NCBI RefSeq assembly: GCF_001649575.2
Contig: NC_051431.1
Coordinates: 26,655,773-26,719,772 of the forward strand
Length of the DNA stretch: 64,000 bases
Direction of reading: 5' to 3'
From: Kryptolebias marmoratus
Lineage: Eukaryota > Chordata > Actinopteri > Cyprinodontiformes > Rivulidae
In this document: positions 35,482-47,937 of the stretch, piece after piece
Position numbering within the stretch: the stretch's first letter is position 1
Layout of the letters: every line of letters starts with the position of its first letter
Notes under the pieces: model-generated
The model's input: the letters and a program-made list of their open reading frames with translations, nothing else
Databases searched by the model: none
What the model was told of the DNA's origin: nothing
Translations under genes and position numbers: made by a program

Positions 35482-35508
35482 GCTCTCTCTCTCACACACA
35501 CACACACA
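35439..35508. repeat. (CT)n(CA)n microsatellite
   Basis: About 20 CT units, a short interruption, more CT, then CA. Confidence 0.95.
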
Positions 35509-35814
35509 GAAAAAGCCCTCACTGCCTCCCCTGCTGGCTCTCAGAGCTGTGACTGTGGGAGGGAGGCCAAATTGTTTGTGTCTCTCTGTGTCAGGGCTCT
35601 GCAATGAGAATGAGACCATGAGAACAACATCTCCGTGTCAGACTTCTGCCTGATGGCTCCATCAGGTAGGAGCAGCAGGGAGCCTGATGGTGGAGGTGTG
35701 ACTGAGACTGAGCGTGCGACTTTCTGCTTTTATCAGGTAACATGATCTTAAAGGAAAACCTGATTTGGGGGAACACCATTTTTAAAAAAGGATGAGAAGG
35801 AAACATAGTTGAAG

Positions 35815-36100
35815 CTGTTTTGGTCAAACCTTGTAGATTACATAATGCACAATGTCATGTGATATTGCAAGATCTAACATGATTTGTTCAGGATAACTCT
35901 CAGCTACAACCACGTCAAATTTGAGCTCTTAATTGACTAAGTTATAGCCTTAAATTGGAGTAAGAGTTAATGCCTAAGTTTTAGGTAAAATTATTTTATA
36001 ATGTGTAATCCTTGTAGTTTGTGTTGGGGATGATGCTCAGTTACTATCACGACAATTTTTAACTCAATGCCTGTAAAATTGGCTGCCAATTTTTGTTTCT
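35815..36100 (-). mobile_element. Hairpin-ended dispersed element, copy D (partial)
   Basis: On minus it carries CTAACTCAGTC-like, TTGACGTGGTTGTAGCTGAG and AGATCTTGCAATATCACATG blocks of the family and ends near TTTGACCAAAACAGC, before the hairpin. Confidence 0.55.
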
Positions 36101-36744
36101 TAAAGCAGAAATAAATAAAAAAAACATAAAAAAAAACAGAGTTTTCACTTTTTTTCTTCTAGTTAAACTCATAAATCATAAATCCATTCAGTGGGTTATT
36201 TCTCTGATTTGTGTCAAAATTTTGAAGTGGGGTGATTGTGTGTGTTACCTCCTTGGTTGGTGACGTAGAATGAGCTGCAGCCAGCTGTAGGATATTGAGG
36301 AGGATACTGTTTTACTGTTTATCAGTGAAAATGGAAGCAGAAGAAGAGGTAGGTTTTGTTAGGAGTACCAGTCTGAAAGCATTCTGAAAGTCTTTTTTGG
36401 GGGGGATCTGGAGTGATGCTGTCAGGAACTCTAGCTCCACATTTCACAAGAGGAACCCCCAACCTTTACAGTGATGTCACACAGTCTTCAAGGAGTTTCC
36501 CATCCCAACAGCTAGAGGCGTCCGGTGCTGGTCAGATGGCGGGAGATGGTGGGTATCTCAGGCAGTCCTCTTCAAAACTTTAACTGCACTGTCAGTCAGC
36601 AGACTTTGGGTTGTAATTTTCACCAGGAGCTGAACTAACCACATCCATCCAACTTTCTTGTCCTTTGGGAAGCTGAAGAATGACTCAGCTGTTGCAGTTT
36701 TGGGTCAATTTGCACAATTAATTGCAACCATTTCACCATTTAAT
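36101..36744. other. Intergenic, unassigned
   Basis: DNA between two copies of the hairpin-ended family. It is single-copy here and possibly part of a larger repeat, with no coding sign. Confidence 0.4.
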
Positions 36745-37405
36745 TGCTGAGGGTTTCATAAAAATCCATCTAGTGGTTCATGAGATATTTTGCTAACGGT
36801 ACAGACAGATGAACACACACAAACTTTTAGAAAACAATCATTGGGTTTTCATCTAGAACTGCTTACCTTTTGGAATAAATGCTATTCAAGATGGCCACCA
36901 CAGCCAACTGACCTTAGGAAACATGCCTCTGACTCAGCCAGTTTTACAGATATTAAACAACAATTTGGTGTGGGCAAAGCTGAGCAACATCTGCAAGACA
37001 TACTTTGAGTGCAACATATCACATGACATCTGTGTTTAAAAACTTTCCAATAACTGTTGGAGTAAGCCCTGTCTGCCTACTGGACGGATTTCAATGAAAC
37101 TCTCAGAAAGTAATCATTAGATGTACATCTGATTAAATTTTGGAGCCAACTCTAGTCAAGATGACTGCTAATCAATATTAGCCAACACAGAAATAGTTGT
37201 ATCTTAGTCCATTTTTGAGATATTGAGCCTAAATTTTGTGTGGTAGTAGCTGAGAGTCAATCACAACATATACTCAAAGAGTCAAAAGATCATGCAAGAT
37301 TTTTCAACATTCGAAATAACTCTGTCATAAGCACAAGATGATCTTAGTCTAAAATTCTGGCATGAAAGGCAGTGGTGTTATGCATTCCTTAAGGAATGGT
37401 TGGCA
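36745..37405 (+). mobile_element. Hairpin-ended dispersed element, copy E (two monomers, perfect hairpin)
   Basis: Two monomers start near 36775 (TTCATGAGATATTTTGCTAA) and 37060 (CTGTCTGCCTACTGGACGGA). The element ends with a perfect 16-bp palindrome, CATTCCTTAAGGAATG, at 37383-37398, preceded by CATGAAAGGCAGTGGTGTTA. Confidence 0.65.
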
Positions 37406-38830
37406 TCTAATTTCAGACTTGTTTTGATTTTTGAACAGAAATGGAAAACGAGCTGAGCAGTTCAGTAATAGCAGCGTTATTGATAGTTTAAGATAAAGCA
37501 AAGGTAAACAAAGAATATAAGAAAAGCAAATATAAATTTTACAACATTAGGCTCAAAGCTGACTCTGACCTAATGCATGCTTATTGTTGGTTGTTGTTGT
37601 TATTGTTAGCCTGTTTTTTATGGGACCCAATCACATTTAACACACTCTTTATTATTATTATAAAATAGTGAGCAGAAAGCAGAATTTAAATACTGCATGG
37701 ATAGAAAATAAACATGCAAATTGCTGCATAATCTCATTTACCAGACTAAACATTATTTATTTAATCTTTTATCTCATAAAAAAAATGATGAATGAATAAT
37801 GGCTCATTTTTAGGTTGTTAGTTTAGTTGAGAGTTTTTAAACAGTGAACTATGAACATTATGGAAGTCAACTCAAACAAACGTTAAGCAATTTCCTGTGA
37901 AATGTGAACTTGCACAATACTTGATGCCACAAACCTGCATATATTCCTGGGATGTCATATGAAGCAAACAAACATGGACGAACCCCAGATTGCCAAATTG
38001 CACGAGTGCCATCAGTCCACTCATGGTTCAGTTCCCAGTGCTGCTGCCCATGGGAAAATTATCTATGTACAGCATATAAATGAAAATAAAAACTGTAAAT
38101 ATGGAATGCAAATTTTTTGATAGAAAGCAGTGTTTGAATGAAAAACGTACTGTTCAGTTTTTTTGTCAAATCTACCTCAGGTCAAAAAGCTGCTATATTT
38201 GATTAATTTTTTTATTTCCCCTTTCTTTATACAAGTAATCTCATGGAAACACAGGGTCTTAATCTGAACTGAGACCTGTTTCATGTGAACATACAAGATT
38301 AAAGTCAGAAATACAATCAATACAGTGCAAGCAATTAAACAAAAGAGCCATAGAGAGGGATATAATATTTCAAACAAGTTTCCATTGTGTGTATGTTTGT
38401 GCATTTAAATGTGAACAATTTAATCTTGTATAAGCTCGACAGAACAATACACAACAAGGTAACTGCTACCGTTCATGTTGATGTTTTCTTTTGATCATTT
38501 CACCTATCCTGATTATTTAAAAGTGGGTATTTAGTCATGATTCTTTACCTGCTCAGATACTGATCTCTTTTCTCATGTGTAATGTGGATTGGATAGTTAT
38601 GCCACCGCATGGAGCCCTCCTCCCTCCCAACTCTCTGCCTGCACATAGGTTGAAAGGGCAAGGAGGTCACAACCTTACTGGGGAATGTTTTACGATGACA
38701 CAGTCGGGTGGGTGGGATTGGTCTCCGCTGGAGTGTGCTGCTGCCGTCTTCACACCCAGAGTGAGAGAGGCAGAGAGAAATGGAGAAAGAGAGCAGGGAG
38801 AAAGATGAAAAGGAAGAAGACTGGCAGGAA

Positions 38831-38868
<38 letters not shown>

Positions 38869-39962
38869 CGGGGTTAGTTGGTCATTGAATGTAGCAGGGT
38901 GGAGGAAGGTGGGCTGTAAATGATGGTCAGCAGCAGTTTCAGAAAACAGTATCCCTTCCTCTGAAACTCAAGGGAGGAGGAACAGATTCTTTCAGTATCT
39001 TCATTTAAGTGGTCCTTTATAATGATATCCATATTCAAAACCAAACAATCTTCAAACTGCAATAAGAAAAATATTTAAAATATTACTTTTTATCAAATGG
39101 ATTTTATACAAAACGTATTAAGTAAAATTTGGTAACTCCACAAAGATTCTAAATAAATTAATTGCAGATTTGAACAGTGTTTAGTTTGCAAATGTTTGGG
39201 TTTGTACCAATTCAGTGGCACATAAGTAAGGTTTGACTGATTAATTTATCAGTATTTCTCAAGGCAGTTTGCAGCTGAACAACTGTAGTCCTCCAAATAG
39301 TTTGTTCTTTAGACTTTTTTGTGGTACAAGAAAGCCTCAACACTAATTCTGTATAAAAAATACAACGTGAAGTTTGCATTCTGATAATGTTTTTAACACA
39401 AACACACATAACAGATGCATTATTAATTTAAGAAAGGACAGTATATATGAACAGGTTAAAGGTAAATTTATCTGAGCTAGCCAAAAGGTCTGATGTCTCC
39501 AGTCCTTATAAGTCTCTGTAGGCATCCATAAAAACTAGAAAATTAAATTGTTGGTCCCTCAACAAGTGCTCAAGAATCTCTGGAGCGATTCCACTAAAAC
39601 ATATTTGCTTGGGAATGTTGGAAACTGCTGAGGGATTCAGCCAATTTTTGGTCTCTCAGTGGTGGCCCCATTGTCTGATCTGTGGGCAAGGGCCTAAAAC
39701 TAAAACATACTGAACACAGGGATATACGTAAGTAAACCAGAAAAAATGTATGACAAAATACTGTAACTATAAAGATAAGAAATGACAAGAAATATTATAA
39801 CTCAGTCTACAAAATAAACACACAAAGCCTAAGATTTCTTATTTAGTAAATACATTGACTATGTTTATGCACAGATAAAAATCTTGCAATGAAATATACT
39901 GAACTACACAATATGTCTATAACAGCAATTGGGAAGAACATATCTGTACTTGCTGGTGTTTT
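37406..39962. other. Intergenic
   Basis: AT-rich to 38560. 38570-38790 is single-copy and GC-richer, just before the (GT)n. No gene recognised. Confidence 0.4.
38833..38867. repeat. (GT)n microsatellite
   Basis: About 17 pure GT units. Confidence 0.95.
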
Positions 39963-40122
39963 GCTTTTGGCTGCTCCTTTATGCAGGAGCTACCACAGCA
40001 AGTGAATTCGCACAGAAGATTTGGCAGTTGTTTGGCACTGGATGCCGTTCCTGATGCAACCTGAGCTAAACCAGTAGCCTCAGGATTGTAAAACCACAGC
40101 ACTGACCACCGATCTTCCGCAG
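39963..40122 (-). repeat. tRNA-derived SINE, copy 2
   Basis: Read on minus it has the same order as 5515-5668: GTCAGTGCTGTGGTTTTACA, CCTGAGGCTACTGG, GGAACGGCATCCAGTGCCAA, then CTTGCTGTGGTAGCTCCTGC and GGAGCAGCC. The B-box is mutated (GGTTTAGCTC). Confidence 0.65.
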
Positions 40123-40175
40123 CCCCTGAAGAACATATCTGTGCAATAAGTAAAATGCTTTTACTATACTACTAT

Positions 40176-40430
40176 TTAAGCAGCACAACGGATAAGAGGT
40201 TAGCACTGTTGTTTCACATCAAAAACGTAATGGGTTTGAGCCTGAGGTTTTCCTGTGTGGAGTTTGCATGTTCACTTTGTGTTTGTGTGGTTTTCTCCAG
40301 GCACTCCAGTTTCTAACCGCAGTCTAAAAACATGCATGTTTGTCTGCCTTCAAGCCCAGGCCACCCTTGAGAAAGAGATATACTATCTCAATGAGATTTG
40401 CCTGGTTAAATAAAGGTTAATGATTTGTTA
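40176..40430 (+). repeat. SINE-like element with tRNA-like head and LINE-like tail
   Basis: The head AGGTTAGCACTGTTGTTTCA and a B-box-like GGGTTTGAGCC precede TTTTCCTGTGTGGAGTTTGC and AAAAACATGCATGTTTGTCT. The 3' part is different: ATCTCAATGAGATTTGCCTG then GTTAAATAAAGGTTAA, a common fish retroelement tail. Confidence 0.6.
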
Positions 40431-41479
40431 CCCAGAAAATCAAAACATATTTCTGTATGTAACAAACTGTTGTATAAGTTTACACACATGGTTCTAAACT
40501 ATGATCTTTTAGAGAGCTTGTAGCTTTCTTCACCTTCCACTTATAACTCACCACATTTTATAAATTGGCCTGTATTAAACAAATTAATCTCACACTTGGC
40601 AGTTCATCGATCTGCTGTTTCACTGTTGCTTATTTGCAATCATGGAGCTCATTAATGGAGAAAATGATCTGAGTCACCCCAAGGTGCTTCAGCTGGAGAG
40701 GAGAGTGTTAAACAAGCTGCAGAGATGGAGAGACAAAGAGGAAGAGGGGACAGGGGAAATGGGGGGTAGTGGCTGCATTTGCATGAAGTTTGCTGGAATG
40801 GACTTCCCCATGGGGAGGTAGGTGGGAGAGTTAGCACCACACAACTCACACCCAGCAAACTCCAATAAATCATGTAATCCCTGATACTGGAAGACAAACA
40901 TGAGAGCAGATCTAATCAAGACTTGGCAGGATCCTTTTATCTGGGCCCATCTCTGCCTGGTCACACACAGTACACAGTCCCGCGCTCCACTTATGACAAA
41001 CACCGAAGTTACTGATAGTCAGTGATGGATGGGTGCTGTGGGTGGGAGATTCCAGGACCAGTCATAATGTTTTAATCTCAAAATCTGACCTGTAACATGT
41101 TGAAGCCAGTTCTCCTTAAACTGATCTCTATCAACAATTTTCAGTTACATAATTTAGAAATAAAGTCTTTAATATATTTAAAATACATATATAAAATGTC
41201 AGAAGTTAGCAAACAGACAACCAAACAAACAAAACAACAACAACAGCAAAAATCCCAGAAAACAAATCTAATTTTTTGTCTCCAAGAGGGTTTTTGGACT
41301 TTTATTATGGTCATTTTTATCACACCAATAGACTTTGTTTGGAACGACAAATTCAGCTATTTCACAAGGTTTTCAGTAGCCTTTTGGTGTTTAGTTATAC
41401 TAACAAAAGTCTATTTTGTTTTCTTCAATCACTGTTTTGTGAGGTTGGGTGTGTGCTCTTACTTATTGTCCTACTTAAA
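40431..41479. other. Intergenic with candidate regulatory block at 40620-41000
   Basis: 40620-41000 is single-copy with an exact octamer ATTTGCAT (40777-40784, POU-type site) and AGCTCATTAATGGAG. 41001-41479 is AT-rich with nothing recognised. Confidence 0.3.
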
Positions 41480-41670
41480 GATCAAGACCACACCAAACAC
41501 ATGCTTTTCTGTTGCTTGGTAATGCATTTCACTCTAAAGCGCCTCAGTAATCTGATTTCATCATTCCTTTTGATACATTCTGTGCCTCCATTACCAGAAG
41601 CAGGAAAACAGTCCCACAGCATAAAACAGCCTCCAATATAGTCTATTGTTGGTCGTCTTTTCCTCACAGG
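41480..41670 (-). mobile_element. Tc1/mariner-like transposase scrap
   Basis: The minus-strand frame reads GGCFMLWDCFPASGNGG, close to the Tc1 catalytic-domain segment GGGSIMLWGCFSASGTG. The matching stretch is short, so the call is tentative. Confidence 0.45.
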
Positions 41671-42641
41671 TTTTATTTTTGTCTGACTGACAAACTGATG
41701 TACTGCACTACAGTTTTATTTGGCCAAAGAAAAAAATCCTCCAACATATATACTGACTTAGTTTGTTCACACCATTACAAATGCACTGCCATGGCTGCGT
41801 GTTGTAACCCTCTTTTTCCTCATTCAACATGTTGGACAAACCTTAAATTACCATATAATGAACACATTTTTCTTCAGATCAATAAATAAATACTAGTTTT
41901 TCCCATCTATTACATTAGGTGTTGAAACCAGTGATATTCTGAAGATTTTATGTATGAACAAAGAAGAAAGTTCTGATATGGTGGTGGGGGGATGATCATT
42001 TACCCATTCCATTAGATTCTAAAAACATTTCACCTTATATAGTTATAGTAGGGCAAGCATAATAACTACTTTGTTAGGGTTTGGCAACACAAGCACCTTT
42101 CACAAAATAGTTCCATGACATGAGACCCTCTTTAAGTTGCCTCTGGTTTCTCATAAACCACCAATCAAGCCTCCATCACCTCGGTCCCGTCATAAATCAC
42201 ACTAAGACAGGAAGGCGGCGTCTCGGGCCCAGTGTTGTGTTATTTAGTTTGCAGTGAATGCTTTTGTTTTCTGTTCTGTTGCTTTAATTGCTCCTTGTCA
42301 CAGAAGGCACTGCTGGGATAGCAGAGAAGAGACTGAGTTAAAAAGACAGAGATAAATACAGACAGAGCTGTGTTCTGTAATGGAGTGTCAGCAGTTGCTG
42401 GAATAAAGTTTGTAAGTTTAAGCTGTCATCTCCTATTTTATTACAACCGTCAAAACAAAATTGGGAATGAGGAGGAGTATTTCAGTACTCAGTCCAGTCT
42501 TGCCTGCATGCTAGTGAGCCTCCTATACCATTTACAATATGACAGAAAATATTCCACATACATGCTCGTCATAAATTCTCGGGAAAACAATGGCTGAATG
42601 TAAGATGGCATGCCGTTTTACTACACTGCTTGGGTCTAGAC

Positions 42642-42804
42642 CAGGGGTGGGCGATCCTGGTCCTCGAGGGCCACTATCCTGCATGTTTTACTTCTTTCTT
42701 TACTCCAACACACCTGATTCAGAGGTTAAATTACCTCTTGTGTTGGAGCAGAGAGTAAAACCTGCAGGATGGTGGCCCTCGAGGACCAGGATCGCCCACC
42801 CCTG
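42642..42804. mobile_element. hAT-type MITE with long inverted repeats and 8-bp target duplication
   Basis: This 163-bp element starts CAGGGGTGGGCGATCCTGG and ends with the reverse complement, CCAGGATCGCCCACCCCTG. The arms pair over about 50 bp (only a few mismatches), and further internal pairing lets the whole unit fold back. Flanks are GTCTAGAC (42634-42641) and GTCTAGAG (42805-42812), a 7/8 match, which fits the 8-bp duplication of hAT elements. It has no coding capacity and would depend on a transposase from elsewhere. Confidence 0.8.
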
Positions 42805-42812
42805 GTCTAGAG

Positions 42813-43963
42813 GGACAGCGTCTGTTCTGTTCTGTTTTGATCCACACTACCAAACGTGGTACAACATTTGATGAGACCATGGCTGCACTTAAGACATTTT
42901 GTCACCAAAGGTAATGAAGTGGCGTGCAGACACACTTTCAAACAGCATGATTCTGTTTTGCTGACAATATTTCTGTAGCTTTATAGTCTCTTATTTGAAA
43001 TATATATAGATGTGGACTACTTTGTTTGTACCCTTTTGTTTAAAAAAAAAACAAAAAAACACAAAGGTCACACCCGTGACCTGCAACTTAGATCAACCTT
43101 TCTAACACTGGGCAGCACATTTTGCTCCAGAAAGCCTTGATAGTCTTGAGATTTTATTGCACTATCACAGACTCAAGACAACTCTGTCCCTAGCCTTCTG
43201 TGCTCCATGTTCAGTGTGGTAGTCACCATAACACCATACAGCACAGTGACTACCTGTCATGCTTTAAATAAGCAGACTGACTGATTACAAGACTGAAGTC
43301 ATCTGTGATGCTGATTACAGGACATACTTTTGTTTAACATGTCCCTGTAGAACAATAATTTTCTTGGAGTATCATCCTTCATAACCTTTGTTTAACTAGG
43401 TTTGTCCCATTGAGATCAAAAGATCTCTTATACAACAAAGACCCGAATGAATGTCAAAGGCCGTTGCTTTAGTTTGTTTTTAAAAATAATTGCGTTGAAC
43501 CAAAGTTCAAAAGCAATGGCTGATTTTTATAGTTTTTTTTTTTTTCTCTTGTTCCTTTGTTTGTCAGTTTCGAGTTATGTTTGTGTTTGTTAACTAACGG
43601 GTACAAACAAATTTCAATATTTCTTTTTCTTTAGAGAGTTAATTTAAAATGAACACAAGGATGTAATTTATTATGTGATGTGTTTCTTTCTTATCTATAA
43701 TTTTGTACTTCCCTTTGCCCATTTTTGCTGATCAGTAATGTTAGAGATTTTGAAAAAAAGTGTTTATGTTTTTCTAATAAAAAAATGCATTTTTAACGGA
43801 ATACCTATTTATTTTTGCTTTGCCTGACAACCACTTTTAGGAGTATACAAATATAAACCTGTGCAGTTTTCAGTTCTTGTTGTTGTGAAATTACTAACAA
43901 ATGCAGTTTGTTCTACTGATTAACAGGATACGATAATCCACCATTAAATATTACAATTTCAGG
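42813..43963. other. Intergenic, nothing recognised
   Basis: AT-rich DNA with T-runs between the MITE and solo LTR 2. Confidence 0.5.
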
Positions 43964-43968
43964 CTTTG

Positions 43969-44668
43969 TGTCAGGAACTAAGCTTCTTCTAAATTGAGCA
44001 GTTCGGTGATAGACAGACACAGAGGCAGAACTAATGGAAGGGACTTTATTTACAGTGATATTAAATGTGCGAAGATGAACAGGAACCGGGACCTGGAAGC
44101 AGAGGATGTTGTGAGTCTGACAGTCCTTTCCAGAAGTAAACAGGCAAGATACGAGTTAGGATTTTGTCCAAGTGAGTGAGCTTATGGAAGAGGGTGTAGT
44201 CCACAGCACAGAGAGAAGTCGTTGAGGTGAGTATTATTTCCAGTGGTGACTTGATGGTGACTCCAGTAGGCGAATGGTAACTCCTTCCTTTACAGGTGGT
44301 GGCAGCAGCGTTGGCAGACAGGCACAGGTAACAGGATGGCACTTAACTTTGTGACGGGCTCCGTGTAAAGACCAGACTGGATCCAGAAACAAACAGGTAA
44401 TCCTAGGCAGGTTGCAGGACAAAAAACAAGCATGAGATTCTCAACAAGGTTTCACAAAGACAAAGTTTAACCTGAGGGCTTTGGCACATTACCACATGGT
44501 AAAACAATGCTCCAGCGCTGGTCTGGTTCCCACCATGGCCTTAAGTACCCATGGAACGCCTGATGAGCCTGATCCGCTACAGCTGCGGAGGGAGTGGTGA
44601 AGAGCTGCCAATCACCCGTCAAAGACGGCCCACCAGGAAGTAATCACACATATTCCAAAAACACCACA
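43969..44668 (-). mobile_element. Solo LTR 2, gypsy-type, with 5-bp target duplication CTTTG
   Basis: On minus the 700-bp unit runs TGTGGTGTTTTTGG...GTTCCTGACA, with CTTAAGTACCC-type sequence (plus strand: GGCCTTAAGTACCC) and AATAAAGTCCC near the end as a poly(A) signal. Perfect CTTTG flanks lie at 43964-43968 and 44669-44673. The GCTCCAGCG...ACAGCTG tract (plus strand) is shared with solo LTR 1. No internal gag/pol was seen. Confidence 0.75.
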
Positions 44669-45159
44669 CTTTGTGATGTTATCGAAACAGTTTCATTTTT
44701 TCATTTTTTCAGCATTTTTTCATCTAAGATTCTTTCCAGTCTTTGACATCCTAAATTAAAGAATAATATTGACATCTAAAAACATATCAATGTCATATGT
44801 TAACTCTACACATACTGAAGACATTTTAAATTTATACCATCTTTATATCAATGGAAGTAAACAACTATAGTTTTGCTTCATTGTTTTTAATGGGCATCTT
44901 CAAAGAACAAGATATAAAGTTCAGCTGCCTTTTTCTAAAAGCTTTTAGAAACCAGACGTCCTGAATTATTGAGAATCCAAACCAGCAAATTTAGGAAATC
45001 TAACCTGTTTTTCCTGTCTGACCTTGAATCCCCAGTCATCAAAGGTTGACAGAAAACCTGAAGCACATCTTTTATCTGGTGAGAAAAGCAGTCATCTTGT
45101 GATGTACCACCCTGATCATTGCTTGCCACTGAATACAAAGGTGGAACAATGTTTTTTGC

Positions 45160-46100
45160 CTGTGTGTGTATGTGTGTGTTTGTTTGTCTGTACCTTAGCA
45201 AAAAAATCTCATGAATCACCAAATGGATTTTATTGTCACTTTCAGAATGTATCCCTGCCTACAAATCTACAAATTATTAAATTTTGGAGTCAACCCAATT
45301 CCTGATGGCCACCACAGCAAATGAATCTTACTGAACACAACATGGTTATAATGCAGTAATTTTTTACAGATATTAAGATGAAATCTGGTGTGGTGGTAGT
45401 AGCAGACAGTGGTACCCAACATATACAAGGTTCCTGTTCAAAACTTTAACATTAACGTTTGGAATCAACTCTGTCTGTCAGCAAAATACCTCATTAACAC
45501 CTGAACAGAATTGATCTGATCAAAACTTTCAATGGATGCACATCTACAACTGATTAAATTTTGGTGTCAAGCCAATTTAAATGCCCACCACAGCTAACTC
45601 ACCTTAGAAAACTGTAACTGTAGCCCAGTAAGTTTTTACAGATATTGATCTAAAATGTGATGGGTTAGTAGCTAAGCATTGTCCACACTGCATATTTCAC
45701 TGCACATTATTATTACTGTCTAACATTTTTGCCTAAAACCTTTGAATTAGTTGTTGGAGTTAACCCTGTTTTTTCTGTTAGCAAAATATCTCATGAACCA
45801 GTGGAAGGATTTAGACCAAACTCTCAAAACCTAATCAGTGGTTGTATATCAAGATGGCCGCCACAACCAATTGACCTTAACCCACACATAAATAGCTTTA
45901 CCTTAGGGAATTTTACAAATGTTGAGCTAAAACTTGGCGGTAGCTGACAGCCATTAACAAGACATACTACAAACACTAACAGACCATGCAAGATCACATA
46001 AGATATTGCAATATCACTTGAGACAATCTTGGTCTAAAACTTGGGCATAAAAGGCGGCGAGTGATATGCATTCCTTTAAGGAATGCTTGATTTTTAATTT
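45160..46100 (+). mobile_element. Hairpin-ended dispersed element, copy F (three tandem monomers, best copy)
   Basis: Monomers of roughly 290-300 bp start near 45197, 45480 and 45780, each with a (C)AAAATA(T/C)CTCATGAACC-like opening. Blocks then recur in fixed order: TTTTGG(A/T)GTCAA..C, (A/T)TGGCC(A/G)CCACAGC, TTTTACAGATATTGA and a GTGG(T)AGTAGC-like stretch. A G/T-rich start (45155-45186) precedes the first unit. The last unit ends AAAGGCGGCGAGTGATAT and GCATTCCTTTAAGGAATGC (46068-46086), a hairpin with 9-bp perfect arms. No open reading frame is conserved. Confidence 0.7.
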
Positions 46101-47804
46101 ACATCATGAAGTAGCGATCATCTCTTTTATTACAAACTTACACAGAATGAATGAGTTTAACTTGGGTTGAACTTGTTTTAAATGCCTGCCACATGCATTA
46201 AACTTAAAAACTTCCAGAAACCTGTGTGGGAAACTCAACTTTATTTTCTGTACAAAGCAAATGATTTGACTCTATATGTTGGTTTGTTATGCTGATTTCT
46301 CTCTAGTTTCTTCCTGGCAGACAGACAAATTTCCTGCACAAACATCAGTGACAGCAGCCAGCTAACCCTGATGTTGTGTTCCCCACAATCAGATAGCTTG
46401 GTGCGTCGTGAAATTTTCTCACTATTAATGAAAGCTGACCTCAGTAGCACCTGCACCACTTTGGGAGGAGCTCATATTACAGATACATCCTTTGTGATTT
46501 TAGTTTCAAACACTTTCTCAGGGCTGAGCTTAACTGGATCTCTATTTGTAAATATTCACTGTTAGTTGCACAAAGAAGCCTGGATGGGCTCCCTTCTGCT
46601 TTCTGTAAGACCTCAGCCCACCGTGAATCAAACACGCTGTCAATTCACCAGGGAGCCATCACTGGGGATATATAGCAGCTCCTGGCTTACTTTGTATTGT
46701 AATAGATGCATTGTGCGCCTAAAGAATAACCCAATCTCTATTCAAGCAGAATGAACAAAAAAGAGCAGGAGGGAGAGTCGGGTGCAGATTCAAGGAAAAA
46801 GTAGTGTAATTAGAAAGAGATGGGATCGAACGAGGTGCAGTTGCTCTAGATGAGAAATCTAATTTCTATATAATGTCATTTAAATCCTGTGATCCAGGAA
46901 TTGTATTTGAACTCGGATTATCGGAATCATCAGCCCATGAATGCCTAAGATCCCTGCCACTGTTTGTGTGTGTGCGCGCTATGGTGTGTTTGTGTGTGTC
47001 AGCGTGTGTGTGGAGGAGAAGGGGTAGGGGATTTAGCGTTCCCCAGGTTCACAAGTTGCAGGCTTTTTTGGGATGATTATAGTGGTGGAAAGAAAAGATG
47101 AAATCCATTTAAAAGTTGAATAAAAAAACAGAGTTGCGGAGTGAAGGGATTGAAGTTGGCACGTAAAGAGAAAACAAAATGAAGGTGCAGAAAATAAAAT
47201 GACTCAAAAAAGAAAACTTTTATCTTTTGCTTGCAATCACCAATAGATTGGAAACAACAATGAATTAAAAAAAATGTTTCATAGCATGCAAAGCTTTTTT
47301 ACATATCCAGGAAATCCTGCCGGAGAAAAGAAACTGTTAGATCCAACAGCCACTGCTCACTTCTGGAGACCTGCACAGTATATTTGATAAGAAAAGAAGA
47401 TCAATGAATAAAATCAATGAATATATTTCTTACTGACTATGTTCTGTTTTTAATAATGTGCTCTGTGGAAAACAAATAAAAAGGTTTTCAGGTTTGAAAG
47501 CTGTTATTGAAAAAGGAGGAATTTCACTTGGCAGCGTTAAGTTCAAAGGAAGAAAAATAAATTCATCAGAAAATCCACCAAAACGTGAAACCTGTACATG
47601 AATTCTGTCCAAGCAAAATAAAAAAGCTGAGAGTAATAAATACATGACTAAAACTATATTAAAGTCTAACATTCCTTAAATTTTAAATAAACTTTACCTC
47701 ATTACAGGGCTGCAGTGGGAATCATTTTCAGCCTGATAATTTTGTGCCTCAGACTGGCCCACTGATATTTGCAACTGCTTATGTCAATGTCACTCGATGG
47801 CTCG
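46101..47804. other. Intergenic with possible conserved-type blocks
   Basis: 46560-46700 and 46850-46975 are single-copy, free of known repeats and compositionally balanced. The short frames show no domain. Confidence 0.3.
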
Positions 47805-47937
47805 ATGCCTATAAGAAAATGTGAGTTTTAGCTATTTCTGTTTTTCATATGATTGGTTGGCTGTGGCATCCATATTGAATTGGGTTGACGCCAAAACTTA
47901 ATAAGTTGTAGATGTACATTCAATGATTACCAAGACT
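47805..47937 (-). mobile_element. Hairpin-ended dispersed element, copy G (part 1, interrupted)
   Basis: On minus this reads GGTAATCATTGAATGTACAT, then CTACAACTTATTAAGTTTTG and GATGCCACAGCC-like family blocks. Its upstream part resumes at 48369-48425 (ATTTGAATGAAACTC and GCAAACATTTCATGTACC). The family member was therefore split by an insertion at 47938-48368. Confidence 0.6.

Noticed and set aside
41276..41641. Plus-strand frame with a DQDHTKH motif resembling transposase DNDPKHT
   Set aside because: The transposase similarity nearby is on the opposite strand, so the motif is probably chance.
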